A stretch of DNA of 64,000 nucleotides from Chitinophagaceae bacterium 26-R-25 (GCA_029906195.1 JARWSJ010000002.1:496001-560000); one strand, 5' to 3'. Counted from the stretch's first letter, positions 52,915 through 61,520 are shown. Made by a program: numbers and translations. The notes: generated by a model not told the origin, from the letters alone.

Positions 52915-54180
52915 ATGAACAATCTTGCCAATCCAGCATCCAAAACCAAAGGCCTTTTCAACATTGTAGTGATCGTAGCGGCGCTCGGTTATTTCGTAGA
53001 TATTTTTGATTTGTTACTGTTCGGAATGATCCGGACAACAAGTTTGAAAGACATAGGAATTACTTCTAAAACAGATATCGAACGCTTCGGCCTAATGCTG
53101 GACAACTGGCAAATGATCGGCATGCTGATTGGTGGAATTTTCTGGGGCATCATGGGCGACAGAAAGGGACGGTTGTCAGTGCTGTTCGGCTCTATTCTTA
53201 CTTATTCAATTGCTAATATTTGCAATGGCTTTGTGCACGATGTACACGTGTATGCCATCCTTCGCTTTGCTGCAGGCTTTGGCCTTGCGGGCGAATTAGG
53301 TGCTGGCGTTACCATGGTAAACGAAGTGCTTGACAAAGAGAAACGCGGTCTGGGGACTGCATTGGTAGCTGGCACCGGTATATTGGGCGCTGTGGTCGGT
53401 GGCTTTGTGGTAAAATGGGTAGGAGACTGGCGCACCTGTTATTTCATTGGCGGTGGCATGGGCATTTTCTTGTTGTTGCTTCGGATTGGTGTTTTTGAAT
53501 CCGGCATGTATGAAGCAGTAAAAAAATCTGACGTCAAAAAAGGAAGCATTGCCTTGATCTTTCAAAAGAAAGAGCGCTGGCAAAAATACATCGCTGTTAT
53601 TTTGATCGCAATTCCTATCTGGTATATCGTCCAGCTATATGCGAAATATTCCCCTGAGCTTGCCGATGCACTCGGGCTGCAGTTTTCAGACGCCGAAAGA
53701 AAAACTGTTCCAATCAATGCGATCATGCTTACATATCTTGGTTTGACCTTAGGAGACTTTGCATGCGGCCTTATTTCTCAACATTTAAAAAGCAGGAAGA
53801 AAGCCATTCTTGGATTCATGATAGGCTCCATTACTTTTATCGTTTTGTTCTTTTTATTGGCTCCGATAAGTCATTACTTCTTTTATACGGGTATTTTTAT
53901 TTTAGGTTTTACAGGCGGCTACTGGGCCGTTTTCATGAGCACAGCGGCGGAAAGCTTTGGGACAAATATCCGCTCAACAGTTACCAATACAGCGCCCAAC
54001 TTTGTAAGAGGTGCAGTAGTGCTGATCAATCTGATGTACGAATTCTTCAAGTACTCAATGAACTTTAATTCCAAGTACGCAAACATTTTTGTAGGAATAA
54101 TCGTTTTTGCCGGCGCACTTTGGGCATGGACGAAGCTGGAGGAGACGTTTGGGAAGGACTTGAACTATGTGGAGAGCTAG
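52915..54180 (+). CDS. MFS transporter
   Basis: 421 residues with 12 membrane segments. The A-motif between TM2 and TM3 is GDRKGRLSVLFGS; the TM4 region has RFAAGFGLAGELGAGVTMVNE, similar to sugar/metabolite and sialic-acid/benzoate-type MFS members, and the loop after TM6 is long (KKSDVKKGSIALIFQKKERWQ). The second half repeats DFACGLISQHLKSRKKAIL in place of the second A-motif. Substrate unknown. Its TAG stop immediately precedes a TTGAGAG array. Confidence 0.85.
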   Translation: MNNLANPASKTKGLFNIVVIVAALGYFVDIFDLLLFGMIRTTSLKDIGITSKTDIERFGLMLDNWQMIGMLIGGIFWGIMGDRKGRLSVLFGSILTYSIANICNGFVHDVHVYAILRFAAGFGLAGELGAGVTMVNEVLDKEKRGLGTALVAGTGILGAVVGGFVVKWVGDWRTCYFIGGGMGIFLLLLRIGVFESGMYEAVKKSDVKKGSIALIFQKKERWQKYIAVILIAIPIWYIVQLYAKYSPELADALGLQFSDAERKTVPINAIMLTYLGLTLGDFACGLISQHLKSRKKAILGFMIGSITFIVLFFLLAPISHYFFYTGIFILGFTGGYWAVFMSTAAESFGTNIRSTVTNTAPNFVRGAVVLINLMYEFFKYSMNFNSKYANIFVGIIVFAGALWAWTKLEETFGKDLNYVES

Positions 54181-54305
54181 TTGAGAGTTGAGAGTTGATA
54201 GTTGAGAGTTGGGCAGTTGGGTTTAAGTGCCAAAATTGAAGCAGTTCATTTTCAATTTTCAATTTCCCATTAACTCTCCACTCTCCATTCTCAACTCTCC
54301 ACTAA
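54181..54305. repeat. TTGAGAG/TTGAAAA arms, inverted
   Basis: Left arm 54181-54209 has TTGAGAG, TTGAGAG, TTGATAG, TTGAGAG starting right after the MFS stop; the right side 54248-54304 has TTTTCAA units, then CTCTCCA/CTCAACT units, the complement of the TTGAGAG family. Two families are combined in one element. Confidence 0.9.
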
Positions 54306-54323
54306 ATCGACTATTTTCGGCCA

Positions 54324-55334
54324 ATGAAATTCCTCGTGATCCGCTTTTCCTCCATTGGTGATATTGTTTTGGCATCTCCGGTTTTGCGCTGCCTGAAAAA
54401 ACAGGTTGCTACTGCGGAGGTACATTTTCTTACCAAAAAATCTTTTAAAGCGGTAACAGAAGCCAATCCTTATGTCGACAAGTTCTTTTATTTCGACAAG
54501 GACCTTGGTGACGTCATCGAAGAATTAAAAAAGGAAGATTACGATTACGTAATTGATCTGCACAAAAATTTTCGTTCCGGAAGAATTAAAAGAGCGTTAG
54601 GTAAAAAAGCCTACACAATCGATAAACTCGATTGGCAAAAGTTTTTATTGACAAAACTGCACATCGATAAAATGCCCAAGCGGCACATTACACAGCGAAG
54701 CCTGGATACCGTTGCCGCATTTGGTGTAAAAGACGACGGCCTCGGTCTTGATTATTTTATTCCACAAAAAGATCATATTGACATCAGCAGGGATTTACCC
54801 GCCTCGCACCATGCAGGTTATATCGCTATTGTGATCGGAGCTTCTTACTATACAAAAAAACTACCCGTTCACAAGTTGAGAGCGTTGTGTGCACAGATCA
54901 ACCACCCGATTATACTGGTTGGCGGAAAAGAAGATGTGAAGGAAGGAGAAGCCATTGCAGAAGAAGACAATGTGAAAATTTACAACGCCTGTGGCAAATT
55001 CAATCTCAATGAGTCCGCAGATATCGTGAGATGCGCAAAGCTCGTGATATCGCATGATACCGGGTTTCAATACATAGCCAGTGCCTACAAAAAGCCAACG
55101 ATCGCTGTTTGGGGTGGCACTTCTCCAAAGCTAGACGTAGAGCCGTACTACGGAACAAATTACATGGCCAGTCAAAAGAAATCTCCGTATGTAAACATGC
55201 TTGTGCCCAATTTGCCCTGCCAGCCGTGCAGCAAATACGGTACAAAAAAATGTCCGCGTGGCCATTTCAAATGCATGGAGCAGCAGGACGTTTATAAGAT
55301 TATTGATGAGGTGAGGGGGTATTTGAATAACTGA
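54324..55334 (+). CDS. Glycosyltransferase family 9 (heptosyltransferase-like)
   Basis: 336 residues. GT9 enzymes add heptose to the LPS inner core. Visible: N-terminal MKFLVIRFSSIGDIVLASPV, HFLTKKSF, the DYVIDLHKNFRS block, the central IVIGASYYTKK, and the C-terminal nucleotide-sugar site SHDTGFQYIASAYKKPTIAVWGGTSP. Cys-rich CQPCSKYGTKKC near the end is seen in many Bacteroidota GT9 members. The final residues LNN and stop come from the adjacent AATAACTG array. Confidence 0.9.
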   Translation: MKFLVIRFSSIGDIVLASPVLRCLKKQVATAEVHFLTKKSFKAVTEANPYVDKFFYFDKDLGDVIEELKKEDYDYVIDLHKNFRSGRIKRALGKKAYTIDKLDWQKFLLTKLHIDKMPKRHITQRSLDTVAAFGVKDDGLGLDYFIPQKDHIDISRDLPASHHAGYIAIVIGASYYTKKLPVHKLRALCAQINHPIILVGGKEDVKEGEAIAEEDNVKIYNACGKFNLNESADIVRCAKLVISHDTGFQYIASAYKKPTIAVWGGTSPKLDVEPYYGTNYMASQKKSPYVNMLVPNLPCQPCSKYGTKKCPRGHFKCMEQQDVYKIIDEVRGYLNN

Positions 55335-55590
55335 ATAACTGAATAACTGAATAACTGAGTAACTGAATAACTGAATAACTGAATAACTGAGTAACTGAAT
55401 AACTGAATAACTGAATAACTGAATAACTGAATAACTGAGTAACTGAATAACTGAATAACTCAGTAACTGAATAGACTGAATGAACTGAATAACTGAGTTG
55501 CTGAATCATTGAATAATTGAATGATTGATGTTTCAAAAGAATAATTGACTTTCAACTTCAGTTATTCAGTTATTCAGTTACTCAGTTATT
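55325..55590. repeat. Longest octamer array: about 20 copies of AATAACTG, with inverted partner
   Basis: Uninterrupted AATAACTG and AGTAACTG units run from 55325 to about 55490, then decay to AATCATTG/AATAATTG units to 55530. The opposite arm CAGTTATT, CAGTTATT, CAGTTACT, CAGTTATT, CAGTCATT ends at 55590, 3 bases before the stop of the next minus-strand gene. No unique spacers lie between units, so it is not a CRISPR array. Confidence 0.95.
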
Positions 55591-55593
55591 CAG

Positions 55594-56163
55594 TCATTTC
55601 ACATGCACTCCCTTCCATTCGCCATCCTTTTCAAAAAAGTTGAAACCCGTTATGCCGTCATAACAGCCGAACTGGCCTGTCCATTGATCGTTTAAATTGT
55701 AGAAATTATAGGTCCCTTTTCCGCTTTTTACAAGATAGCCAAGCCATTTGTAAGCTGTGTCAAAATACAAGATCACGTTCTGGCTCGCAGAAGATATGTA
55801 GCCAATCAACTCGTCATCCTGGTTAAAAACGTATAAACCCTCCCAAACAGGATTTTGCGGGTGAAGCTCATTGTGATACATGGGATTGAGCATCCTATTC
55901 TTATTGGGGTTCAACTCATTGATGAGAATTGGATTGATGCTGTTGTTCGTGTCGGGATTGATCGTGGGATTGCGCTCCGGATTAATGTTCCAGTTTACTT
56001 TAGGATTAATTGCAGCGTTTTTTTCAGGATTTATACTCTTATTGGTAGTCGGACTGAGGTTAGGATCCACCTTGGGATTGTGTTTGGGTGGAATATTTTG
56101 AGAAAAGCAAATTGCAGGAAAGAGAAAGGCTATTAGTATTTTAATGGATAAAATTTTAATCAT
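55594..56163 (-). CDS. Secreted NP-octapeptide repeat protein, copy A
   Basis: 189 residues. Signal peptide MIKILSIKILIAFLFPAICFSQ. Residues about 30-106 consist of eight or more repeats of an 8-residue unit [x]INP[xx]N[x], for example SINPEKNA, AINPKVNW, NINPERNP, TINPDTNN. The C-terminal 85 residues form a separate domain rich in aromatic strands (WEGLYVFNQDDELIGYISSA, WTGQFGCYDGITGFNFFEK) ending GEWKGVHVK. I do not recognise a named family. A regular 8-residue period suggests a solenoid or beta-structure. It is one of two adjacent paralogues. Confidence 0.75.
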   Translation of the reverse strand: MIKILSIKILIAFLFPAICFSQNIPPKHNPKVDPNLSPTTNKSINPEKNAAINPKVNWNINPERNPTINPDTNNSINPILINELNPNKNRMLNPMYHNELHPQNPVWEGLYVFNQDDELIGYISSASQNVILYFDTAYKWLGYLVKSGKGTYNFYNLNDQWTGQFGCYDGITGFNFFEKDGEWKGVHVK

Positions 56164-56250
56164 AAAGGGTCGATTTTATCAGGCCAAGAATCATGTGCGG
56201 ATCGATCCATGATCTTTAACCTATGATCAATCAATTTGTTCATTTTATAT

Positions 56251-56817
56251 CTATTTGATATACTGGTGTGTCCACTTACAATCCCTGTTAAAAAGATTAT
56301 ACCCGCCATTGTTGTCCGTACACAGAAATTTTCCGGTCCAAAGGCCGGTAATGCTAAAATGGTTGAAGAGCTTTTCCGAAGCCTTCACAAAATATCCATC
56401 CCATTCCATATTGCTGTTGAAGCACAAGATAACTTCCTGAGATGCCCGCGATACATATCCTTTCAACTCATTATGCTCATCAAAAATGTATTGCCCGTCC
56501 CATGAAAGATCGTCTGGCCATAGATTTTTGATGTACAACGGATTTAGCACCTCGTTTTGTTGCGGGTTGTAAAGCAGGTTCATCAGCGGATTGATCTTTT
56601 CATTTTTAGAGGGGTTGCATTCCACAGTCTCCACTGGATTAATATTCCAGTTGGTAGCAGGGTTGATAAAGGAATTGCTATCCGGATTGATATCGCGATT
56701 AAAAAATGGGCTCAGGTATAAATTAAGTGCGGGGTTGTGCTTTTTAAACAACTCGCTCTTTTGTGGGAAGATATTTAAGCAAATGCCCATAAACGTTATG
56801 CACAACAACCATTTCAT
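56251..56817 (-). CDS. Secreted NP-octapeptide repeat protein, copy B
   Basis: 188 residues from the ATG at 56817 (a TTG two codons earlier is also in frame). Signal peptide MKWLLCITFMGICLNIFPQ. The same design as copy A: DINPDSNS, FINPATNW, NINPVETV, ECNPSKNE, KINPLMNL, then the C-terminal domain WDGQYIFDEHNELKGYVSRA with the same ending style (CKWTHQYIK). About half of the positions in the C-terminal domain agree. Two copies 88 bases apart on the same strand suggest a joint function, perhaps as a pair of binding or cell-surface proteins. Confidence 0.75.
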   Translation of the reverse strand: MKWLLCITFMGICLNIFPQKSELFKKHNPALNLYLSPFFNRDINPDSNSFINPATNWNINPVETVECNPSKNEKINPLMNLLYNPQQNEVLNPLYIKNLWPDDLSWDGQYIFDEHNELKGYVSRASQEVILCFNSNMEWDGYFVKASEKLFNHFSITGLWTGKFLCTDNNGGYNLFNRDCKWTHQYIK

Positions 56818-56948
56818 AAACAAGCAGTTAAAATGTTTATGCCCAGGTACTATACACTAAGTTTTGCGGGATAATTGGAAAGGTTTTGAGGAACAGATTA
56901 CTTATTCAAAGATGTTTAGAATAATAAAACTGAGATAAATATAATAAA

Positions 56949-56980
56949 AAAAGGCGGTAAATTGGAATTTGCCGCCTTTT
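56949..56980 (-). terminator. Terminator of the malate dehydrogenase gene
   Basis: AAAAGGCGG (56949-56957) pairs with CCGCCTTTT (56972-56980) and AAATT with AATTT inside, with A-run/U-run on the minus side. It lies 22 bases after the mdh stop. Confidence 0.9.
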
Positions 56981-57001
56981 GGTACAATTGTACTATGGAT
57001 T

Positions 57002-57931
57002 CTACAAAGTTTTCAGAACGTCGTTCATGCTTCGTACAGCGTCTGCGCTTTTTTTGAAAAGCTCCTGTTCTTCAGCATTGAGGTCAAAGTTGAGGATTTT
57101 CTCCCAACCTGATCTGCCGATTATAACGGGCACGCCTAGGCAAATATCTTTCTGGCCATATTCTCCGTCGAGGCTTACGCAGCAGGAGAATAGTTTCTTT
57201 TCATCGTTAAGAATGCTTTTTACAAGCGCTGCTCCGGCCGCACCCGGTGCGTACCATGCAGAAGTCCCGATCAATTTTGTAAGCGTGGCACCGCCTACCA
57301 TTGTGTCGGCAATGATTTGTTTTTGTTGTTCAGCACTCAGGAAGTTGGTAACAGGAATACTGTTCCATGTAGCAAAGCGTATTAGCGGGATCATAGTGGT
57401 ATCGCCGTGTCCGCCCACTACCATAGCATTAAGATCTGCCGGGCTGGCACCTAAATGCTGGCTGAGCTGATAACGGAAACGTGCACTGTCAAGCGCGCCG
57501 CCCATTCCGATGATCCTGTTTTTAGGCAATCCAGTTGACTGCAAAGCGAGCAAGGTCATTGTATCCATCGGATTGCTGATGACAATGATAATTGTGTTTG
57601 GCGAGTATTTCAAAATGTTTTCGGCAACACCGCGAACAATTCCTGCATTTACCCCAATCAATTCTTCACGCGTCATTCCCGGTTTTCTCGGTAGTCCGGA
57701 AGTGATCACCACCACATCGCTGTTAGCTGTTTTGGAGTAATCATTTGTGCTGCCGGTAATGCGTGTGTCAAATCCGAGCAAAGCAGCGGTTTGCATCATG
57801 TCCTGCGCCTTGCCTTCTGCAAGCCCTTCTTTAATGTCTAATAAAACTAAGTCCTGGCAAATGGAGGCTCTAGCAATGTTATCTGCGCATGTAGCGCCTA
57901 CTGCACCAGCCCCAACAACTGTAACTTTCAT
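57002..57931 (-). CDS. mdh: Malate dehydrogenase
   Basis: 309 residues from the ATG at 57931 (eleven codons into the open frame, directly before KVTVVGAGAVGATCADNIA). NAD-dependent oxidation of malate to oxaloacetate. The dinucleotide loop is GAGAVG (7-12) with Asp32 selecting NAD; the substrate loop LPRKPGMTREEL has Arg82 and Arg88; Asn120, Arg151 and catalytic His175 (GGHGD) are present. It has the LDH-like type 3 architecture usual in Bacteroidota. It feeds the citrate synthase encoded at 9.9 kb. Confidence 0.96.
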   Translation of the reverse strand: MKVTVVGAGAVGATCADNIARASICQDLVLLDIKEGLAEGKAQDMMQTAALLGFDTRITGSTNDYSKTANSDVVVITSGLPRKPGMTREELIGVNAGIVRGVAENILKYSPNTIIIVISNPMDTMTLLALQSTGLPKNRIIGMGGALDSARFRYQLSQHLGASPADLNAMVVGGHGDTTMIPLIRFATWNSIPVTNFLSAEQQKQIIADTMVGGATLTKLIGTSAWYAPGAAGAALVKSILNDEKKLFSCCVSLDGEYGQKDICLGVPVIIGRSGWEKILNFDLNAEEQELFKKSADAVRSMNDVLKTL

Positions 57932-57990
57932 GTAAAAGAATTTGCGGTGAAAAAATAATTTCAATCAAGAAACGTAAATGATTCCGGTAC

Positions 57991-58011
57991 AGACAAGGCA
58001 TTGCCTTGTCT
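57991..58011. repeat. Short palindrome AGACAAGGCA-T-TGCCTTGTCT
   Basis: Perfect 10-base arms around one base, upstream of mdh (minus strand) and downstream of the TlpA-like gene start. One of the REP-like elements of the window. Confidence 0.9.
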
Positions 58012-58065
58012 CTACAGCGACTATATTCGTTAAACTTAGTAAATAATTGATTGGTTTATCATGAT

Positions 58066-58569
58066 TTAGTCCAATTTATTATCAAAAGCTTTTAACAGCT
58101 TATCTGGCTTGCGATTGCCTTCGAAGGTGGTAATCAGATTACCTTTCTTGTCATATAAGGCAAGGTAGGGTAGGCTTTGCATTCTGTAAAAAGGAGGGAA
58201 AAAGAACTTGGTGTCCCGGCCAATTTTAATGTTTGGATACTTTGCCAGTTCGTATTTTTTGTAAAAATCAACCATTTCCTCGTAGGGTTGGTAGGTCATC
58301 ATTACTATTTCGACGTCCTTAAAACCGTTCATTGCACCTAAAATGTCTTGCGTCTGGTGCTGGCAGTGCTCACATTCCGGGCTAAAGTACATCAGCATTA
58401 CTTTCTTATGTTTTGGAATGTCATCCCGGGTTACTTTGGCGCTGTCAATACCAACCAGTGTAAAAGGCGGAATATTCGGAAATCGTTTATAAGCCGGCAG
58501 GGAATCGGATTGAGCGAACAGTTTTCCCATAAAAACGACCATCAACAACAAAAAGGATATTTTTTTCAT
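58066..58569 (-). CDS. TlpA-like periplasmic thioredoxin-fold protein
   Basis: 167 residues with signal peptide (MKKISFLLLMVVFMGKLFAQ). The thioredoxin-fold redox site is SPECEHCQ (Cys66, Cys69) and a cis-proline is in SLPYLALYD. These proteins reduce disulfides in the envelope, for example for cytochrome c maturation, but no such genes are adjacent. Monocistronic. Confidence 0.88.
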   Translation of the reverse strand: MKKISFLLLMVVFMGKLFAQSDSLPAYKRFPNIPPFTLVGIDSAKVTRDDIPKHKKVMLMYFSPECEHCQHQTQDILGAMNGFKDVEIVMMTYQPYEEMVDFYKKYELAKYPNIKIGRDTKFFFPPFYRMQSLPYLALYDKKGNLITTFEGNRKPDKLLKAFDNKLD

Positions 58570-58594
58570 GGTGGGTGCTATTGTGGTACAATGA

Positions 58595-58785
58595 TAAGAA
58601 TAACTGAGTAACTGAATAACTGAATGACTGAATAATTGAGAATCAAATAACCGAATAATTGAATTATTGAATAATTGAGGAGAGATATGCCTGAAACTTC
58701 AGTTATTCAGTCATTCAGTTATTCAGTTATTGAGCTATTTCACAAATCAATGATTCAATAATTCAATTAGTCAATGATTGAACAA
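58595..58785. repeat. AATAACTG/AATAATTG arrays around a spacer between two gene starts
   Basis: Left arm 58600-58677 (AATAACTG, AGTAACTG, AATAACTG, AATGACTG, AATAATTG units), right arm 58696-58775 (CAGTTATT, CAGTCATT, CAGTTATT and AATTATTC-like units). It lies between two divergent gene starts, one of the few arrays not next to any stop codon. Confidence 0.88.
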
Positions 58786-58792
58786 ATTGCCT

Positions 58793-58800
58793 TAGATTTG
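58793..58800 (+). promoter_or_regulatory. -7 element of the efp operon
   Basis: TAGATTTG matches TAnnTTTG, 56 bases before the efp ATG at 58856. The -33 site is weak and lies inside the repeat. Confidence 0.45.
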
Positions 58801-58855
58801 CCGCTCTGAACCCTTTAGGGGTAAAAAACTTGTATAATTTTATTATTATTTATTT

Positions 58856-59422
58856 ATGGCAAATACATCAGACATCAGTCGTGGCCTGATTATTAAATTA
58901 GACGGAAGCCTTTATTCCGTGGTGGAGTTTGGCGAAAACAAAACTGCAAGAGCTGCAGCTAAAGTTTGGGCTAAATTAAAAGGAGTGGATAACAACCGTT
59001 CCATTGAAAAAACATGGAACAGTGGTGATACCATCTATCCTGTGCGTGTAGAGAAAAAAGCTTTCCAGTTTTTATACAAGGACGATAGCGGCTACAACTT
59101 CATGGACAATGAGACTTTTGAGCAAATTGCCGTAGCAGAAACTATGGTAGATGCACCTCAGTTCCTGAAAGATGGCCAGGAAGTAGCAGTGATGTTCAAT
59201 ACAGAAACCGAGCAACCAATGAGCGTAGAGTTACCTGATAAAATCGTTTTGCAGGTTACTTACAGCGAGCCAGGCGTAAAAGGCGATACTGCTACCCGTA
59301 CATTGAAACCTGCAACTGTAGAAACAGGCGCAACCGTAAACGTACCGTTATTTGTAAACGAAGGCGAATTGATTCGCGTCAACACAAAAACCGGCGAATA
59401 CGTAGAAAGAGTAAAAGAATAA
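58856..59422 (+). CDS. efp: Elongation factor P
   Basis: 188 residues, normal length. Three beta-barrel domains: KOW-like (1-65), OB (66-130: NFMDNETFEQI, DAPQFLKDGQEVAVMF), and C-terminal OB (VTYSEPGVKGDTATRTLKPAT...VNVPLFVNEGELIRVNTKTGEYVERVKE). EF-P relieves ribosome stalling at polyproline. The tip loop is unusual: where most bacteria have VKPGKG it reads NKTARA, and Arg32 aligns with the Lys34 that is modified in E. coli. No EpmA, EpmB or EarP gene is visible in the window. Confidence 0.95.
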   Translation: MANTSDISRGLIIKLDGSLYSVVEFGENKTARAAAKVWAKLKGVDNNRSIEKTWNSGDTIYPVRVEKKAFQFLYKDDSGYNFMDNETFEQIAVAETMVDAPQFLKDGQEVAVMFNTETEQPMSVELPDKIVLQVTYSEPGVKGDTATRTLKPATVETGATVNVPLFVNEGELIRVNTKTGEYVERVKE

Positions 59423-59439
59423 ACTAACATACCAAAAGG

Positions 59440-59475
59440 AAGTAAAAACCCGATTTTTCGGGTTTTTACTTTTTG
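59440..59475 (+). terminator. Terminator after efp
   Basis: AAGTAAAAACCCGA (59440-59453) and TCGGGTTTTTACTT (59458-59471) with a 4-base loop and a T-run. It separates efp from accB transcriptionally, at least in part. Confidence 0.88.
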
Positions 59476-59513
59476 CGAGGATTTTTATTAATTTCAAAAA
59501 CTATTCTGTTGTA

Positions 59514-59541
59514 TTGTAGTTAATACATTTCCTTATCTTAG
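59514..59541 (+). promoter_or_regulatory. Promoter of accB
   Basis: TTG (59514-59516), 17 bases, then TATCTTAG (59534-59541), seven of eight matches to TAnnTTTG. The accB ATG is at 59575. Confidence 0.55.
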
Positions 59542-59574
59542 CAGCCCATTTTTTAAACTGGAAAATTCTTCATC

Positions 59575-60054
59575 ATGGATTTCAAACAAATACAAGAGTT
59601 GATTAGAATAATCAACCGGTCCAATATCGGTGAGTTGACGATTGAAGAGAAAGGCTTTAAAGTTACTATCAAGCAGAAACAAGACAACATTCAGCAAGTT
59701 GTTGCTGCAGCCCCTCAAATGATCGCCGCTGCTCCTGCTGCTGCATTGCCAGCCGCATCTGCTGCTGCTCCTGTTGCCGAAAAAGCAAAACCTGCCGCAG
59801 AAACTACCGCAAGTAACCTCATTACCATAAAAAGTCCGATGATCGGAACTTTCTATCGCAGACCTTCTCCGGACAAGCCAATTTTCGTAGAAGTAGGCGA
59901 TGAAATCGCTCCTGGAAAAGTAGTTTGCATCATCGAAGCGATGAAACTTTTCAACGAAATTGAAAGTGAAGTAAAAGGTAAAATCGTAAAAGTATTGGTT
60001 GAAGACAGCACTCCTGTTGAATATGATCAGCCTTTATTCTTAGTGGAACCTTAA
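59575..60054 (+). CDS. accB: Biotin carboxyl carrier protein of acetyl-CoA carboxylase
   Basis: 159 residues. N-terminal helical domain (1-37), an Ala/Pro-rich linker (about 43-80), and the C-terminal biotinyl domain with Lys124 in EAMKLFNEIE, the biotinylation site. It carries carboxybiotin between AccC and the carboxyltransferase in fatty-acid synthesis. It is followed by accC after 122 bases, a distance that contains an inverted repeat. Confidence 0.96.
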   Translation: MDFKQIQELIRIINRSNIGELTIEEKGFKVTIKQKQDNIQQVVAAAPQMIAAAPAAALPAASAAAPVAEKAKPAAETTASNLITIKSPMIGTFYRRPSPDKPIFVEVGDEIAPGKVVCIIEAMKLFNEIESEVKGKIVKVLVEDSTPVEYDQPLFLVEP

Positions 60055-60066
60055 CGAGGAATTGGT

Positions 60067-60161
60067 TTTGAGTTATGAGTTGTGAGTTTTGAGTTAAAGG
60101 CAAACATGCCTGCACTCCTGGCCACCTACTCAAAACTCATTACTTACAACTCACAACTTAA
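60067..60161. repeat. Inverted arms of TGAGTTT/TGAGTTA heptamers between accB and accC
   Basis: Left arm 60067-60096 (TTTGAGTTATGAGTTGTGAG, TTTTGAGTTAA) and right arm 60126-60161 (CTCAAAACTCATTACTTACA, ACTCACAACTT). TGA lies in each unit. The arms could fold in the mRNA between two genes whose products are needed together. Confidence 0.9.
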
Positions 60162-60176
60162 ATTCAACTAACTTAA

Positions 60177-61517
60177 ATGTTCAAAAAAATATTAATAGCC
60201 AACCGTGGAGAAATTGCGCTGCGTGTAATCCGTACCTGTCGTGAGATGGGCATTAAAACGGTAGCAGTTTATTCCACGGCTGACAAGGATAGCTTGCACG
60301 TGAAATTTGCTGACGAAGCAGTTTGTATCGGTCGTCCTCAAAGCAGCGATTCTTACCTGAATATTCCTCACATCATGGCCGCTGCCGAAATTACCAATGC
60401 AGATGCCATCCATCCGGGTTACGGATTTTTGGCAGAAAATGCAAAGTTTTCGGAAATATGCGGTGAACACAATATTAAATTCATCGGGCCAACTCCTGCA
60501 ATGATCAATGCAATGGGTGACAAAATCACCGCTAAAGAAACAATGATCAAAGCTGGTGTTCCTGTTATTCCGGGAAGTGACGGTCTTTTGGAAAGCCTTG
60601 AGCAGGCGTTGGACCTTGCAAAAAACACCGTTGGTTATCCAATCATCTTGAAGGCAACTGCTGGTGGCGGTGGTAAAGGTATGCGTGTGGTATGGCACGA
60701 AGAAGAAATGGAACGTGCTTACAACACTGCAAAAGCTGAAGCCCTCGCATCTTTCAAAAATGATGGTATTTATATGGAGAAGTTCGTAGAAGAACCTCGC
60801 CATATCGAGATCCAGATTGCAGGCGACCAATACGGCAAAGTTTGCCATTTGAGTGAAAGAGATTGTTCTATTCAACGTCGTCACCAAAAACTGGTAGAAG
60901 AATCTCCTTCTCCGTTTATGACACCTGAATTGAGACAAAAAATGGGAGAAGCTGCGATAAAAGCTGCTTCTGCTATTAATTATGAAAGCGTTGGAACAAT
61001 TGAGTTCCTTGTAGATAAGCATCGCAATTTCTTCTTCATGGAAATGAACACTCGTATCCAGGTAGAGCATTGCGTTACAGAAGAAGTAGTGAATTTTGAT
61101 TTGATCAAAGAGCAGATCAAAATTGCTGCAGGCGAACCTATCAGCGGTAGAAACTACGAACCAGAAATGCATGCGATCGAATGCCGTATCAATGCTGAAG
61201 ATCCTTACAATGATTTCCGTCCTTCGCCAGGAAAAATCACAGTATTGCATCAGCCAGGCGGTCACGGTATCCGTATCGACAGCCACGTTTACACTGGTTA
61301 TACCATTCCTCCATACTACGACTCCATGATTGCAAAGATCATAGCGGTTGCACGTACACGTGACGAAGCTATCGACACCATGCACCGTGCATTGAGCGAG
61401 TATGTGATCGAGGGTGTAAAAACTACCATTCCGTTCCATCTTCAACTAATGAAAGATGAACGCTTCAGGGCTGGTGACTTTAACACCAAATTCCTTGAAG
61501 GTTTTACAATGCACTAG
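60177..61517 (+). CDS. accC: Biotin carboxylase subunit of acetyl-CoA carboxylase
   Basis: 446 residues. ATP-grasp enzyme that carboxylates biotin on AccB with bicarbonate. Visible: N-terminal [33 protein letters not shown], the glycine-rich ATP loop [14 protein letters not shown], the [16 protein letters not shown] segment, [17 protein letters not shown] (metal and catalytic residues), and the C-terminal [20 protein letters not shown]. Complete. With accB it makes half of acetyl-CoA carboxylase; accA and accD are not in the window. Confidence 0.97.
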   Translation: MFKKILIANRGEIALRVIRTCREMGIKTVAVYSTADKDSLHVKFADEAVCIGRPQSSDSYLNIPHIMAAAEITNADAIHPGYGFLAENAKFSEICGEHNIKFIGPTPAMINAMGDKITAKETMIKAGVPVIPGSDGLLESLEQALDLAKNTVGYPIILKATAGGGGKGMRVVWHEEEMERAYNTAKAEALASFKNDGIYMEKFVEEPRHIEIQIAGDQYGKVCHLSERDCSIQRRHQKLVEESPSPFMTPELRQKMGEAAIKAASAINYESVGTIEFLVDKHRNFFFMEMNTRIQVEHCVTEEVVNFDLIKEQIKIAAGEPISGRNYEPEMHAIECRINAEDPYNDFRPSPGKITVLHQPGGHGIRIDSHVYTGYTIPPYYDSMIAKIIAVARTRDEAIDTMHRALSEYVIEGVKTTIPFHLQLMKDERFRAGDFNTKFLEGFTMH

Positions 61518-61520
61518 AAG

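Noticed and set aside
55325..55490. Regular repeats as a CRISPR array
   Set aside because: Units are 8 bases and head-to-tail without unique spacers; no cas gene in the window.
55300..55536. Minus-strand open frame of 78 residues with a repeated LFSYSVTQ pattern
   Set aside because: Only the translation of the AATAACTG octamer array (24 bases give 8 residues); no independent coding signal.
60192..61445. 417-residue open frame on the minus strand opposite accC
   Set aside because: It is a shadow of a strongly biased conserved gene; its translation is Cys/Phe/His-rich and resembles no protein, and accC is certain.
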